Virus record (IMG/VR): IMGVR_UViG_3300049477_000036
Span: 1-29,712 of that record
Source of the DNA: a virus
DNA: 29,712 bases
Reading direction: 5' to 3' (one strand)
Shown: in pieces, positions 6,377 through 13,887 of the stretch
Numbering within the stretch: the stretch's first letter is position 1
Layout: each line of letters starts with the position of its first letter
Notes under the pieces: model-generated
Seen by the model: the letters and a program-made list of their open reading frames with translations, nothing else
The model's database searches: none
What the model was told of the DNA's origin: nothing
Translations under genes and position numbers: made by a program

Positions 6377-6467
6377 TAGCGCGAAGTGCTTCCTTTTGTT
6401 TACCACAAAATTAAACTGAGCACAACGAGCACAGTGTGCTAGCGCGAAATGCTTCCTTTTGTTTACC
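6377..6467. repeat. Long imperfect direct repeats, 28 bp, two copies 63 bp apart
   Basis: Copies at 6377-6404 and 6440-6467 (TAGCGCGAA...TTTGTTTACC) differ at one base. They are interleaved with second-order repeats: AACTGAG at 6414 and 6487, GCACAACGAGCA at 6420 and 6500, and GATTTTTGGGGCT at 6527 and 6548. The whole block 6370-6600 is repeat-built and non-coding. With the heptamers and AT tract it occupies the 638-bp gene-free stretch 5994-6631. Confidence 0.8.
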
Positions 6468-6595
6468 CGATTGAAAACATAATTCGAACTGAGGGCTAGG
6501 CACAACGAGCATAGCGCTCTGGGCGAGATTTTTGGGGCTTCAAGCGCGATTTTTGGGGCTCTGGGCGAAGCGCTTGGCGCATTGGGCGATGGGCA

Positions 6596-6626
6596 AAATA
6601 AAAAGGGCCGGATTTTATTCCGGCCC
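6596..6626 (-). terminator. Intrinsic terminator after the 76-aa gene
   Basis: A 7-bp GC stem (GGGCCGG 6605-6611 with CCGGCCC 6620-6626, 8-nt loop) is followed on the minus strand by a run rich in U (complement of 6596-6604). It ends the transcript from the 7125 region before the repeat block. Confidence 0.85.
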
Positions 6627-6631
6627 CATCG

Positions 6632-6691
6632 TCAGTCCATCAGGACTGCGTAAACCACGAAGAACACGAGTATACCAAGCTGCCAGTTCAT
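6632..6691 (-). CDS. Possible 19-aa membrane micropeptide
   Basis: A 19-codon ORF (MNWQLGILVFFVVYAVLMD) lies between the 76-aa gene and its terminator. Thirteen consecutive residues are hydrophobic. A GC-rich hairpin (8-bp arms, about 6700-6723) precedes it and there is no clear Shine-Dalgarno, so translation is doubtful. It is noted because it is on the transcribed strand, before the terminator, in a phage that packs real small genes elsewhere. Confidence 0.3.
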   Translation of the reverse strand: MNWQLGILVFFVVYAVLMD

Positions 6692-6731
6692 AGCGTGCTG
6701 CGCGAGGCCTTTCGACCTCGCGCTTCGTGCT

Positions 6732-6962
6732 TTACTCTTCGCTACCGAACTCGGCCAGCAGCTCTTCCTCGCTCATGTCGAGCTTGAACTTGCTCCCCGT
6801 CTTCTCGATGAGGCCTTGCTTGCGCAGCTTGGTCTTGTACCAAGCCACGCATGCCGGACTGGTCTTGCAGCCCTCGAACTTGGCCTTCACAGCCTCCAAG
6901 ATTTCAGAGTTGCTCTTGGTCGTGTTGAGAATCATCCACGTGATGAATTGCCCGATGTTCAC
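6732..6962 (-). CDS. Small hypothetical protein, 76 aa, possibly winged-helix-like
   Basis: The start is a GTG at 6962 with AGGAG 8 nt upstream. The 76-aa product is helical: TTKSNSEILEAVKAKFEGCK, then ACVAWYKTKLRKQGLIEKTG, ending in an acidic tail (SEEELLAEFGSEE). The pattern resembles small phage winged-helix-type DNA-binding proteins, but I cannot assign a family. It is the first and only clear gene of a short transcript that begins in the iteron-like array and stops at 6596, with a 9-bp inverted repeat 28 nt upstream of the start. Such a position would suit a regulator or replication-initiation accessory factor. Confidence 0.75.
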   Translation of the reverse strand: MNIGQFITWMILNTTKSNSEILEAVKAKFEGCKTSPACVAWYKTKLRKQGLIEKTGSKFKLDMSEEELLAEFGSEE

Positions 6963-6989
6963 AGTACTTACTCCTAATACGCTGTTACT

Positions 6990-7011
6990 ATCAAATTAGA
7001 CTTAATTTGAT
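6990..7011. promoter_or_regulatory. Perfect 9-bp inverted repeat upstream of the 76-aa gene
   Basis: Arms ATCAAATTA (6990-6998) and TAATTTGAT (7003-7011) are separated by GACT. The element lies in the leader, between the SD and the repeat array, and is A+T-rich with no U-tract. It may be an operator rather than a terminator. Confidence 0.55.
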
Positions 7012-7064
7012 TTATTCACAACGTAGAGATATTATGCCACGAATAATAGTCGACAAAAACGCTT

Positions 7065-7228
7065 TTTACATTTGTTGCACTCGTTACACTCGTTACAGGT
7101 TGTTGCATGTTGTTACATTCGTTGATTATACCACATGTTATACCCGACTGTTTTACTCGTTGCGTTTGTTGCAATGCGTTACGCGTGTTACGCGTGTTGC
7201 GTTTGTTACGCATGTTGCATTTGTTACG
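7065..7228. repeat. Iteron-like array of GTTRCR units at 9-10 bp spacing, with an embedded minus-strand -10
   Basis: On the plus strand GTTAC/GTTGC hexamers start at 7074, 7083, 7092, 7102 and 7112, and again at 7159, 7168, 7178, 7187, 7196, 7205, 7214 and 7223. Weaker units lie at 7065, 7121 and 7150. The 9-mer consensus is NYGTTRCRY. The complement (YGYAAC) is the hexamer found upstream of the phage promoters. In the gap between the two halves lies a minus-strand extended -10 (TGGTATAAT, -10 at 7125-7130), with a unit 28 bp upstream of it. The array fits a cooperative binding site for a replication initiator or master regulator. The rest of the gene-free stretch 6963-7492 holds the inverted repeat at 6990, a 9-bp inverted repeat around 7320 and 7405, and the late promoter. 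Confidence 0.8.
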
Positions 7229-7432
7229 GTTTTGCGAGGCGAAGTTGGATTTCGCAGGGCGGTGGGGGCGGCCTCGCTGCGCTCGGCACCAGTACGTCCA
7301 GCCAATTACAAAATCCGTCATTGGTAACACATCGCCCATCGCACATCGCCCAAAGCACTAAGTCCATCGTCCTCAAATCCATATACACTTTTTCTCAAAT
7401 CGTGGTTACCAATATATGCATACCACCAAAAT

Positions 7433-7483
7433 CGTAACGAATCGTAACAGTGGTAAACAAAGGCTGATCCTCCCCGCTATAAT
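7433..7483 (+). promoter_or_regulatory. Late promoter for the structural operon, YGTAAC class
   Basis: TATAAT lies at 7478-7483. CGTAAC at 7443-7448 is 29 bp upstream, a second CGTAAC at 7433-7438 is 10 bp further, and GTAAAC at 7453-7458 is 10 bp nearer (19 bp from the -10). This three-box, 10-bp phasing matches the minus-strand promoters at 1485-1535 and 4522-4562. No normal -35 is present. The predicted +1 (about 7490) is only about 3 nt before the terminase start codon. Confidence 0.7.
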
Positions 7484-7492
7484 GAAGCTGCC

Positions 7493-7849
7493 ATGAGCCT
7501 TATTCCCTCCCCACCGTCGAAGCCTCAGTTGCGGGTCACCCCACTTACTGAAGACGTCGGCCCCATCAAAGTCAATCGGCAACTGCGTGAGTTGTTCCGC
7601 GATGCCTTTGACCAGCTCGGTGGTGTGAACTTCCTTGTCGAGTTTGCACTCGAGTCCGAAGCCAATCGTCGAGTCTTTGTCCAAGCGATCTCGAAACTTC
7701 TTCCTGCCAGTGCGCAAGATACCAAGCAGGATAAGATTGTAATCGACGTTCCATGGTTGACCAGGGATCGTCTGGCGTACAAGGAAGGCGCGCTTGATTC
7801 CGACATCTCAGACGTTCTCCCCATAAAGGCAGTAAGTAATGGCGACTAA
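7493..7849 (+). CDS. Probable small terminase subunit, 118 aa
   Basis: The product would recognise phage DNA and load the large terminase. Assignment rests on position (first gene of the late operon, upstream of terL) and size. The centre is helical (LRELFRDAFDQLGGVNFLVE, ANRRVFVQAISKLLP) and the N-terminus is Pro-rich. There is no Shine-Dalgarno before the ATG, and the -10 box ends 9 bp upstream, so the message is probably leaderless. There is no other Met before residue 118 that could serve as an alternative start. It overlaps the next gene by 11 nt. Confidence 0.6.
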   Translation: MSLIPSPPSKPQLRVTPLTEDVGPIKVNRQLRELFRDAFDQLGGVNFLVEFALESEANRRVFVQAISKLLPASAQDTKQDKIVIDVPWLTRDRLAYKEGALDSDISDVLPIKAVSNGD

Positions 7850-8942
7850 CGACCTAGACCAGTCTGTCAGTAACGCTATTGCCAGTGGCGTCAGTGGACC
7901 AGTTGACCTTATCGCATGGCTCCTCCGGAAGGGTGGCCTCCCCGTCGATAAGCCGGTAGGTGGTTCTGACTGGATGGAAGAGAAGGGGCTTACTCGGAAA
8001 GTGAAACCGGGCGGGGCTCAAGTGGTTGGAGAAACTGTTGGTAGTTTGATGGACCCGCTGTCGACGGGAGCGGCTGCCGCTAAAGGCGCGATGCTGCTCC
8101 CCGCCTTGCTACGGTACGCGGACCTTGATGCGGTAACGAGGGCCGAGAAGCTTAAAAAGCTCGGTGGTAATGCGCAAGATATTTGGGAACAAACGCGACT
8201 GTTCAAGTATCCAGGCCAAATAACTGACAATCCTACAGCTGGTGCTAATCAGGTACGTTGGGGCATGGAAGCGCCGAGTAGGTCAATTGACCTTTCGAAG
8301 CTGTCAGATTCGCCTAAAACGCTAGATAACTTTGTTGATAACCCCACGTTGTTTGATAAGTTTCCGCAATTGCTAAAAACTGAGGTGGTAGAAGCACTGC
8401 ACCCTAAGAAGGCTAACTCAGCAGGTGTATACGCGCATTATGAGGGCCCAGCTGGTCGGATTTACATAAGCCCGAAAGCAAACAAAGAGTACGCGCGTGT
8501 TCTCCCCCACGAATTGAATCATGCGATAAACGCGCATGCAAATCAACTCGGGTCTATTGGCTACGTTGGTGAGCCTTTGGACCCCAGTCATATGCTAGTA
8601 CCGGCGCTCGTGGCGCAGGAACTTAGAAAAGCTGCTACTACTGCAGACGTAGGACTTCTGGCAAAGCACATTGAAGACGTGGGTATTACGCAAGCTATGA
8701 CTAAGCGTGATCCGTGGGCGTATTCCGCCGGTGAACGTCTGGCAGAAGCCGATGCCCATCGGAACCGTGATTCGGTATCACGTCATTTCGCCCCCACGTA
8801 TGATTTGAATGCTGGAATATACCCACGTAAAGACACTAAGATGCTTGTGCCAGATGATGTAGCTTGGCATTTGGGCAACGCGCTTAAACTAGACGCTGAT
8901 CCGAAGGCAGCTCTGGCGTACATGCTCCAGAAATTGAAGTAA
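7839..8942 (+). CDS. Zincin-like putative metallopeptidase between the terminase genes, 367 aa
   Basis: The 367-aa protein carries an HExxH-type site, VLPHELNHAINAH at 221-233 (His224, Glu225, His228). Downstream is AYSAGERLAEADAHRNR (294-310), whose Glu299 or Glu303 could be the third zinc ligand. This H-E-L-x-H plus GE.x.EA arrangement resembles peptidase-like domains found in large polyvalent phage and plasmid proteins. The N-terminal 100 residues hold a glycine/alanine-rich amphipathic stretch (GSLMDPLSTGAAAAKGAMLL). It is coupled to the small terminase (11-nt overlap) and terL (TAATG). A role in prohead maturation or in delivered-protein processing is possible; neither is shown. Confidence 0.65.
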   Translation: MATNDLDQSVSNAIASGVSGPVDLIAWLLRKGGLPVDKPVGGSDWMEEKGLTRKVKPGGAQVVGETVGSLMDPLSTGAAAAKGAMLLPALLRYADLDAVTRAEKLKKLGGNAQDIWEQTRLFKYPGQITDNPTAGANQVRWGMEAPSRSIDLSKLSDSPKTLDNFVDNPTLFDKFPQLLKTEVVEALHPKKANSAGVYAHYEGPAGRIYISPKANKEYARVLPHELNHAINAHANQLGSIGYVGEPLDPSHMLVPALVAQELRKAATTADVGLLAKHIEDVGITQAMTKRDPWAYSAGERLAEADAHRNRDSVSRHFAPTYDLNAGIYPRKDTKMLVPDDVAWHLGNALKLDADPKAALAYMLQKLK

Positions 8943-10267
8943 TGGCCCTCGCGTACAAGCCGCGGGAGCAGTTTCTCCCCCTCCATAATAGGAAACAGCG
9001 CTTTGCAGTCATCAATACGCATCGACGAGCTGGTAAGACGGTGGCCCTCGTTAACGACCTCATCTTCGGGGGTCTGGAATGTCGGCTCCATAAGCCACAG
9101 CTTGCGTATGTTGGACCTACTTATTCGCAAGCGAAGCGAGTCGCCTGGACTTACCTTAAGGATTTTGCAGAACCATATCTGTCCAAGCCGCCCCAAGAAG
9201 CTGAACTTAAGGTAACACTGAAAAATGATGCCACCATATATGTTCTGGGAGCGGATAACGCCGATTCCCTCCGGGGTATGTATCTTGATGGTTGTGTACC
9301 AGATGAGTACGCCCTATTCAAGCCGTCCGTTTTCTCACAAGTTATTCGCCCCGCGTTATCAGACAGAAATGGCTGGGCAATCTTCGCGTCCACCCCGCGC
9401 GGGAAAAACCTATTCTATGATGTAACAGAGACTGCAAGGAAGAATCCTGCTGATTGGTATTCGCTGACTCTGAAAGCGTCGACGTCGGGCATCATACCAC
9501 AGTCTGAGCTCGAAGCGCTTCGTAGGGACATGGATCCCGAGGAGTACGCACAAGAATACGAGTGTTCTTTTGATTCCGCGCTCAAGGGAGCTATCTATGC
9601 GGATGAAGTTAACACAATGTTCGCGGAAGGTAGGCTTGTTTCTTCTGGACTTTACGATGCTAACCTCCCCACTCACGCTGCCTTCGATCTTGGATTTACT
9701 GACGCAACTGTTTGCATCTTCTTTCAAATAGGCAAAGACGGCACGATTCGACTCGTTGCATGTGAGGCAACTACCGGTACTGACATCTTCCATCATATCG
9801 AGAAGCTCCACCAGTTCCGTGGTGAGCTCGGTGAGGTTTGGCTCCCGCATGATGCGCGAGCTAAGAATCTTCAAACCGGGCGGAGCATCGTCGAACAGTT
9901 CCTGAAAGAGGATATTCGGCCCCGTATAGTTCCGGCGCATAAGGTTAGAGACGGGATTTCAGCTGTTAGGCGTATTTTTACCCGGTTGTACGTAGATGAG
10001 CAGACAACTGGGGACCTCGTAGAGGCAATGAAGGCGTACCGGCGGCAGTGGGATGACAATAAACTCATTTTCGCCGATGCGCCACTGCATGATTGGGCTT
10101 CTGACTACTGCGACTGTCTTCGGTATGTTGCATTAGCAGCTGGAGTAATGGGCTTCAAATCAAATCCTAGAGCTGATCTTAAGTCTGAGATTGCGAATGA
10201 GTTCAATCTGATTAACTTGTTCGAAGATAATGAAGCTCGGATGAAACAAGTTCGGAGAATCGCATGA
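8942..10267 (+). CDS. terL: Terminase large subunit
   Basis: The 441-aa packaging motor cuts concatemers and pumps DNA into the prohead. The ATPase half shows a Walker A variant, THRRAGKTVA (26-35), a Walker B, MYLDGCVPDEY (113-123, Asp121-Glu122), and a coupling motif, FASTPRGKN (148-156). The RNase H-like nuclease half shows FDLGFTDATV (248-257, Asp249), LPHDARAK (301-308, Asp304) and HDWASDYCDCLRY (383-395, Asp384/Asp388), consistent with an intact metal site. The length is typical for a compact TerL. The start overlaps the previous stop by one base (TAATG). Confidence 0.93.
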   Translation: MALAYKPREQFLPLHNRKQRFAVINTHRRAGKTVALVNDLIFGGLECRLHKPQLAYVGPTYSQAKRVAWTYLKDFAEPYLSKPPQEAELKVTLKNDATIYVLGADNADSLRGMYLDGCVPDEYALFKPSVFSQVIRPALSDRNGWAIFASTPRGKNLFYDVTETARKNPADWYSLTLKASTSGIIPQSELEALRRDMDPEEYAQEYECSFDSALKGAIYADEVNTMFAEGRLVSSGLYDANLPTHAAFDLGFTDATVCIFFQIGKDGTIRLVACEATTGTDIFHHIEKLHQFRGELGEVWLPHDARAKNLQTGRSIVEQFLKEDIRPRIVPAHKVRDGISAVRRIFTRLYVDEQTTGDLVEAMKAYRRQWDDNKLIFADAPLHDWASDYCDCLRYVALAAGVMGFKSNPRADLKSEIANEFNLINLFEDNEARMKQVRRIA

Positions 10268-12378
10268 CACAAACTACTGCTACTATCGAGAACCCCAGTG
10301 AATTGACGTCAGTCGAGCTGTGGGGTGGTGAAATCGAGGCTGCTGCGAAAGAGCTGCGTAAGTTTCATGAGCGCGCGCGAGTAGTCACACGCAAGTTCTT
10401 GGACGAGCGCGATGCACTTGAAGGTAACTTCAAGTGGTTTAACATCTTTTACGCCAACACGCAAATCCTTGAGTCAGCATTGTATGCCCAACTACCGAAG
10501 CCAGCTGTATCAAGGAAATATCTTGACTATAACGATGATGTTGCACGAGTCGCTGCGATCATCATCCAACGAAACATCAGTCAAGATTTGGACGACCCCT
10601 GTGACAACTTCGACGCAGTTATGCGGCACTGTGTCCAGGACAGACTTGTACCCGGTCTCGCCCAAGCATGGTTGCGGCTCGAGACGGATACCGAAGAGAT
10701 TTCAGTCCCGCCCACCCCAGGCAATGATACTGAAGAAGAGCCGCTGAAGAAGGTTACTGACCAGCGCGTGGTCGTTGACTACATTTTCTGGAGCGATTTT
10801 CTCTGGAGTCCTTGCCGTGTTTGGGAGGAGCGTCGCTGGGTGGCCCGCAAAGTGTATATGACACGTGAAGAACTCATCGAGCGATTCGGTGAAGAGAAGG
10901 GCAATGCTTGCCCACTTAACTTTACGGTAACTACGCTTAACGAGAATATCCAAGCAAGCACGCCGCGCGAGGATGTGCTAAAGAAAGCAGTTGTGTACGA
11001 GATCTGGGACCGGACTACACGTAAAGTCTTCTGGTACAGTAAGGGCATGACCGTCATGCTTGACGAGCAAGACGACTTTCTCAACTTACTTGGCTTCGAA
11101 CCATGCCCGAAGCCGATGCTGGCTAACATCTCGACATCGAACACGGTGCCACGTCCTGATTACTACATGATTCAGGATCAGTACCAGGAACTGGATAATG
11201 TTAATAACCGAATTAGCATGCTTGTTCAGGCCTGTAAGGTCGTGGGTGTCTATGACAAGTCTGCTATTGGTGTTTCTCGGATGCTCACTGAAGGATTCGA
11301 TAACCAGCTTATTCCCGTAGACGATTGGGCAATGTTCGCCGAGAAAGGTGGTTTGAAGGGCACAATCGACTGGCTGCCCCTTGAATCGATTGTTCAGGCG
11401 CTTCAACAACTCAACATGGCTCGTGAAGTCATCAAGGGCCAGATTTATGAACTTACTGGAATTGCGGATATTGTTCGTGGCGCCTCGAAGGCGTCTGAGA
11501 CCCTCGGGGCCCAGCAAATCAAAGCCCAGTTCGCTTCTGTTCGTATCAAGAAACTCCAGGACGAGGTTGCGCGTTTTGCGGCTGACATCATGCGGATCAA
11601 GGCGGAACTTATGGTCAAGCACTTTGACCCTGAGATCCTACTGAAGAAGTCGAATATCTTTGCGACGGGCAACGACCAGTACATCGGCCCAGCCATGGAG
11701 CTTCTTGACTCAGAAGAAGGCTTTGAATGGCGTATTACCATCAATGCAGATACCTTGGCGCAAGCAGATTACGCCATGGAGAAGCAAGATCGCATGGATA
11801 TGATGACCTCGGTCAGCAAGTTCATGCAAAACATGGTCCCGATGCTCCAACAAGCGCCAAAATCAGCCCCATTGCTGCTCACAATGATGAAGTGGGCTAT
11901 CGCAGGTTTCAAGAACGCCGACGAGATCGAGGGTATGCTTGATAAGGAGCTGTCCGCGCTCGAGCAAATGGCCATGCAACCGCCCCCGCCGCCGCAACCT
12001 TCGCCTGAAGAGCAAAAAGCGCAGGCAGAGATGCAGAAACTGCAGGTTGAGCAGCAGAACGACCAGCAGAAGATGCAGATGGAGATGCAACAGGATCAAC
12101 AGAAGCATCAACTGGAGATGCAACAGGCCCAAATGGAGATGGCACTCGAGCAACAGCGTCTTCAGATGCAGCTGGAAATGGAGAAACAGCGCCTTGCACT
12201 TGATATGCAACAGCAGCAAATGGAGTTCAAGTTCACCATGTTGATGGAACAGCTGAAGCTGCAAAGCGCGCAAAGCCAGACTGAACTCAAACTGGAAGCT
12301 CAAGATGCCCAAAATCAAGCAACGCTCGAGACGCAAGCTCAGTCCGCAGCAATTGCACGAGATAATGACGACGACTGA
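10264..12378 (+). CDS. Portal protein with long Gln-rich coiled-coil tail
   Basis: The 704-aa portal forms the dodecameric DNA channel at the capsid vertex. Placement after terL and size support this, as do a podovirus-type body with YVLESALYAQLPKPAV-like and ELTGIADIVRGASKASETLG segments (the latter typical of podoviral portals). Residues from about 575 start with PPPPPQPSPEEQ and continue as about 110 residues of Gln/Met/Glu-rich heptad repeat (KMQMEMQQDQQKHQLEMQQ), reading like a long coiled-coil barrel inside the capsid. The start overlaps terL by ATGA and has GGAG 6 nt upstream. The end overlaps the 39-aa HTH-like ORF. Confidence 0.9.
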   Translation: MTQTTATIENPSELTSVELWGGEIEAAAKELRKFHERARVVTRKFLDERDALEGNFKWFNIFYANTQILESALYAQLPKPAVSRKYLDYNDDVARVAAIIIQRNISQDLDDPCDNFDAVMRHCVQDRLVPGLAQAWLRLETDTEEISVPPTPGNDTEEEPLKKVTDQRVVVDYIFWSDFLWSPCRVWEERRWVARKVYMTREELIERFGEEKGNACPLNFTVTTLNENIQASTPREDVLKKAVVYEIWDRTTRKVFWYSKGMTVMLDEQDDFLNLLGFEPCPKPMLANISTSNTVPRPDYYMIQDQYQELDNVNNRISMLVQACKVVGVYDKSAIGVSRMLTEGFDNQLIPVDDWAMFAEKGGLKGTIDWLPLESIVQALQQLNMAREVIKGQIYELTGIADIVRGASKASETLGAQQIKAQFASVRIKKLQDEVARFAADIMRIKAELMVKHFDPEILLKKSNIFATGNDQYIGPAMELLDSEEGFEWRITINADTLAQADYAMEKQDRMDMMTSVSKFMQNMVPMLQQAPKSAPLLLTMMKWAIAGFKNADEIEGMLDKELSALEQMAMQPPPPPQPSPEEQKAQAEMQKLQVEQQNDQQKMQMEMQQDQQKHQLEMQQAQMEMALEQQRLQMQLEMEKQRLALDMQQQQMEFKFTMLMEQLKLQSAQSQTELKLEAQDAQNQATLETQAQSAAIARDNDDD

Positions 12379-12484
12379 GTCGTTGGCACGCTTAGCTGAT
12401 AAGTTTGGAATGTCCCAGTCGTGGCTTTCGCATGTTAAGTCTGGTAAATATGCTTACAAGGAGCTTCTAAATGGCAGTACGTGA
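12365..12484 (+). CDS. Possible 39-aa helix-turn-helix micro-ORF
   Basis: An ATG within the last codons of the portal gene opens a 39-codon frame spanning the 92-nt gap and the first 14 nt of the next gene. Residues 5-28 (ESLARLADKFGMSQSWLSHV, then KSGK) match the spacing of a Cro/repressor-type helix-turn-helix: LADKFGM turn SQSWLSHVKSG. There is only a weak GAG as SD. It may be a genuine tiny regulator, or the remnant of a larger domain. The clean HTH pattern, unlike random frames, is the main argument. Confidence 0.4.
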   Translation: MTTTESLARLADKFGMSQSWLSHVKSGKYAYKELLNGST

Positions 12485-12791
12485 AACTTGGGTATACCCC
12501 GAACGTGGTGAGCCCTACATAAAGGGTACTCGACCAGAGACATTCGGGTCTGGTGTTACCATTATGCCAGATCTGCCGGATTTCGTCTCCCCCATCGACG
12601 GGAAGCTCTACTCAGGCCGTGCTGGCATGCGCGACCATTGTGCTCGTCATGATGTGGTACCAAATGCAGATCTCAAAGGCCTAAAACCTTTGACTGCTAA
12701 CTCGGACATGAGAACGCCCGAGCAAAAGCGTGCTTCCGATCAACATCGAAAGCAACTGATCATCAATCAAGTCAACAAACACTATAGGTGA
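12471..12791 (+). CDS. Conserved-type phage protein of the portal-scaffold interval, 106 aa
   Basis: The 106-aa product includes FVSPIDGKLYSGRAGMRDHC (near 38-57) and HDVVPNADLKGLKP. This FVSPIDG/RxxMRDHC pattern is one I associate with small proteins found beside portal and scaffold genes in podoviruses, with no known function. The C-terminus is basic and helical (EQKRASDQHRKQLIINQVNK). The start is firmly placed by AAGGAG 7 nt upstream. Confidence 0.8.
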   Translation: MAVRETWVYPERGEPYIKGTRPETFGSGVTIMPDLPDFVSPIDGKLYSGRAGMRDHCARHDVVPNADLKGLKPLTANSDMRTPEQKRASDQHRKQLIINQVNKHYR

Positions 12792-12795
12792 ACTG

Positions 12796-13887
12796 ATGGA
12801 CGACGACCGAAAGGCCACGTTGGAAGCCGCGTTTGATGCAGCGGAACAAGGACAAACTGTAAACGAAGCTGTTGAGCAAATTACCACAGCAGAACCTATC
12901 GAAACTGTCGAGCCCGCAGCCGAAACGACGGCCGAAAAAGTTGCCGAAAAGGAGCCACAATCGGCCGTCGCAGCTTCTGAAACGACGGCTGTTGAAACGA
13001 CTAAGCCTGAAGCAGAAGCTGCGACAGATGACCAAAATAAGGGCAAGCCACTTAATTTGGATCGCGCACCACAGGCTTGGAAACCAGCTCAAAAAGCAAA
13101 GTGGGCATCGCTCGATCCTGAGATTCGTCAAGAAGTGCTACGTCGTGAGCATGAGACCACACGAGTATTGAACGAGACTGCGCAAGTTCGACAGTTTACT
13201 ACGCAGTTTCAACAAGCAGTACAACCTTACATGGCACGGATCTCACAAGTTGGAGATCCAGTCAAGGCCATTGCGAACTTGCTTGCTGCGGATAACCTGC
13301 TTGCGACTGGGCCGAAGGTTGCAAAGGCGCATTACCTTGCGAAGCTTATCAAGGAATACGAAGTTGACATCCATGAGCTTGATGCTGCTTTGGCCGGTTC
13401 TGCCCCCGCAGATCCTGTAGAAAGTCGTGTTGAGAAGCTTTTGCAAGAGCGTCTCACGCCATTCCAGCAGTACATCTCTCAACAGCAACAGCGCGAGCAA
13501 CAGCAAGCACAACAGACTCAGCAGCAACTGGCACAAACGATCCAGCAAATGACTGAAGATCCAGCGTTTCCGCATTTTGAAGAGGTGCGTGAAGCAATGG
13601 CCGATTTAATTGAACTGAGGGCGCGAAAAGGGCAAACGATAGATTTGCCGACGGCGTACAATATGGCTGTAGCGATGGATCCAGTCCTTAGCAAACAGGT
13701 CGCGGAAACTAACTCGGTAGCTACCCAAGTTAAGCAGGCAGCCCAGGCGAATAGCCGAGCTCAGCGTGCTCTTAGGGCATCCTCCTCAGTTAGCGGTACC
13801 CCTGGTAGTTCAACCTCTGGAGCACCAAAGTCTACGGACCGACGCGCTCAGCTTGAAGCCGCATTTGCATCCTGGGAAGGTCGATAA
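12796..13887 (+). CDS. Probable scaffolding protein
   Basis: The 363-aa protein sits directly before the capsid gene and has scaffold-like composition: an acidic Glu/Ala/Thr-rich disordered N-terminal third, a helical middle, and a Gln-rich stretch near 225-250 (YISQQQQREQQQAQQTQQQL). Its C-terminus is short and basic. The N-terminal RKATLEAAFDAAEQ and the C-terminal RRAQLEAAFASWEG are strikingly alike, as if one binding helix were used at both ends. SD AGGTGA lies 4 nt before the ATG. Scaffold would direct prohead assembly and leave before packaging. Confidence 0.75.
   Translation: MDDDRKATLEAAFDAAEQGQTVNEAVEQITTAEPIETVEPAAETTAEKVAEKEPQSAVAASETTAVETTKPEAEAATDDQNKGKPLNLDRAPQAWKPAQKAKWASLDPEIRQEVLRREHETTRVLNETAQVRQFTTQFQQAVQPYMARISQVGDPVKAIANLLAADNLLATGPKVAKAHYLAKLIKEYEVDIHELDAALAGSAPADPVESRVEKLLQERLTPFQQYISQQQQREQQQAQQTQQQLAQTIQQMTEDPAFPHFEEVREAMADLIELRARKGQTIDLPTAYNMAVAMDPVLSKQVAETNSVATQVKQAAQANSRAQRALRASSSVSGTPGSSTSGAPKSTDRRAQLEAAFASWEGR

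Noticed and set aside
6236-6505. Minus-strand frame of 89 aa in the repeat block
   Set aside because: The duplicated NKRKHFAL segment mirrors the 28-bp direct repeats; lies downstream of a terminator and lacks an SD.
7065-7228. CRISPR array
   Set aside because: Units are 9-10 bp with no separate spacers; far too short and degenerate for CRISPR repeats.
7016-7339. Minus-strand frame of 107 aa through the iteron array
   Set aside because: Its Asn/Arg/Lys repeats simply translate the 9-bp DNA repeat; the array is better read as a protein-binding site.
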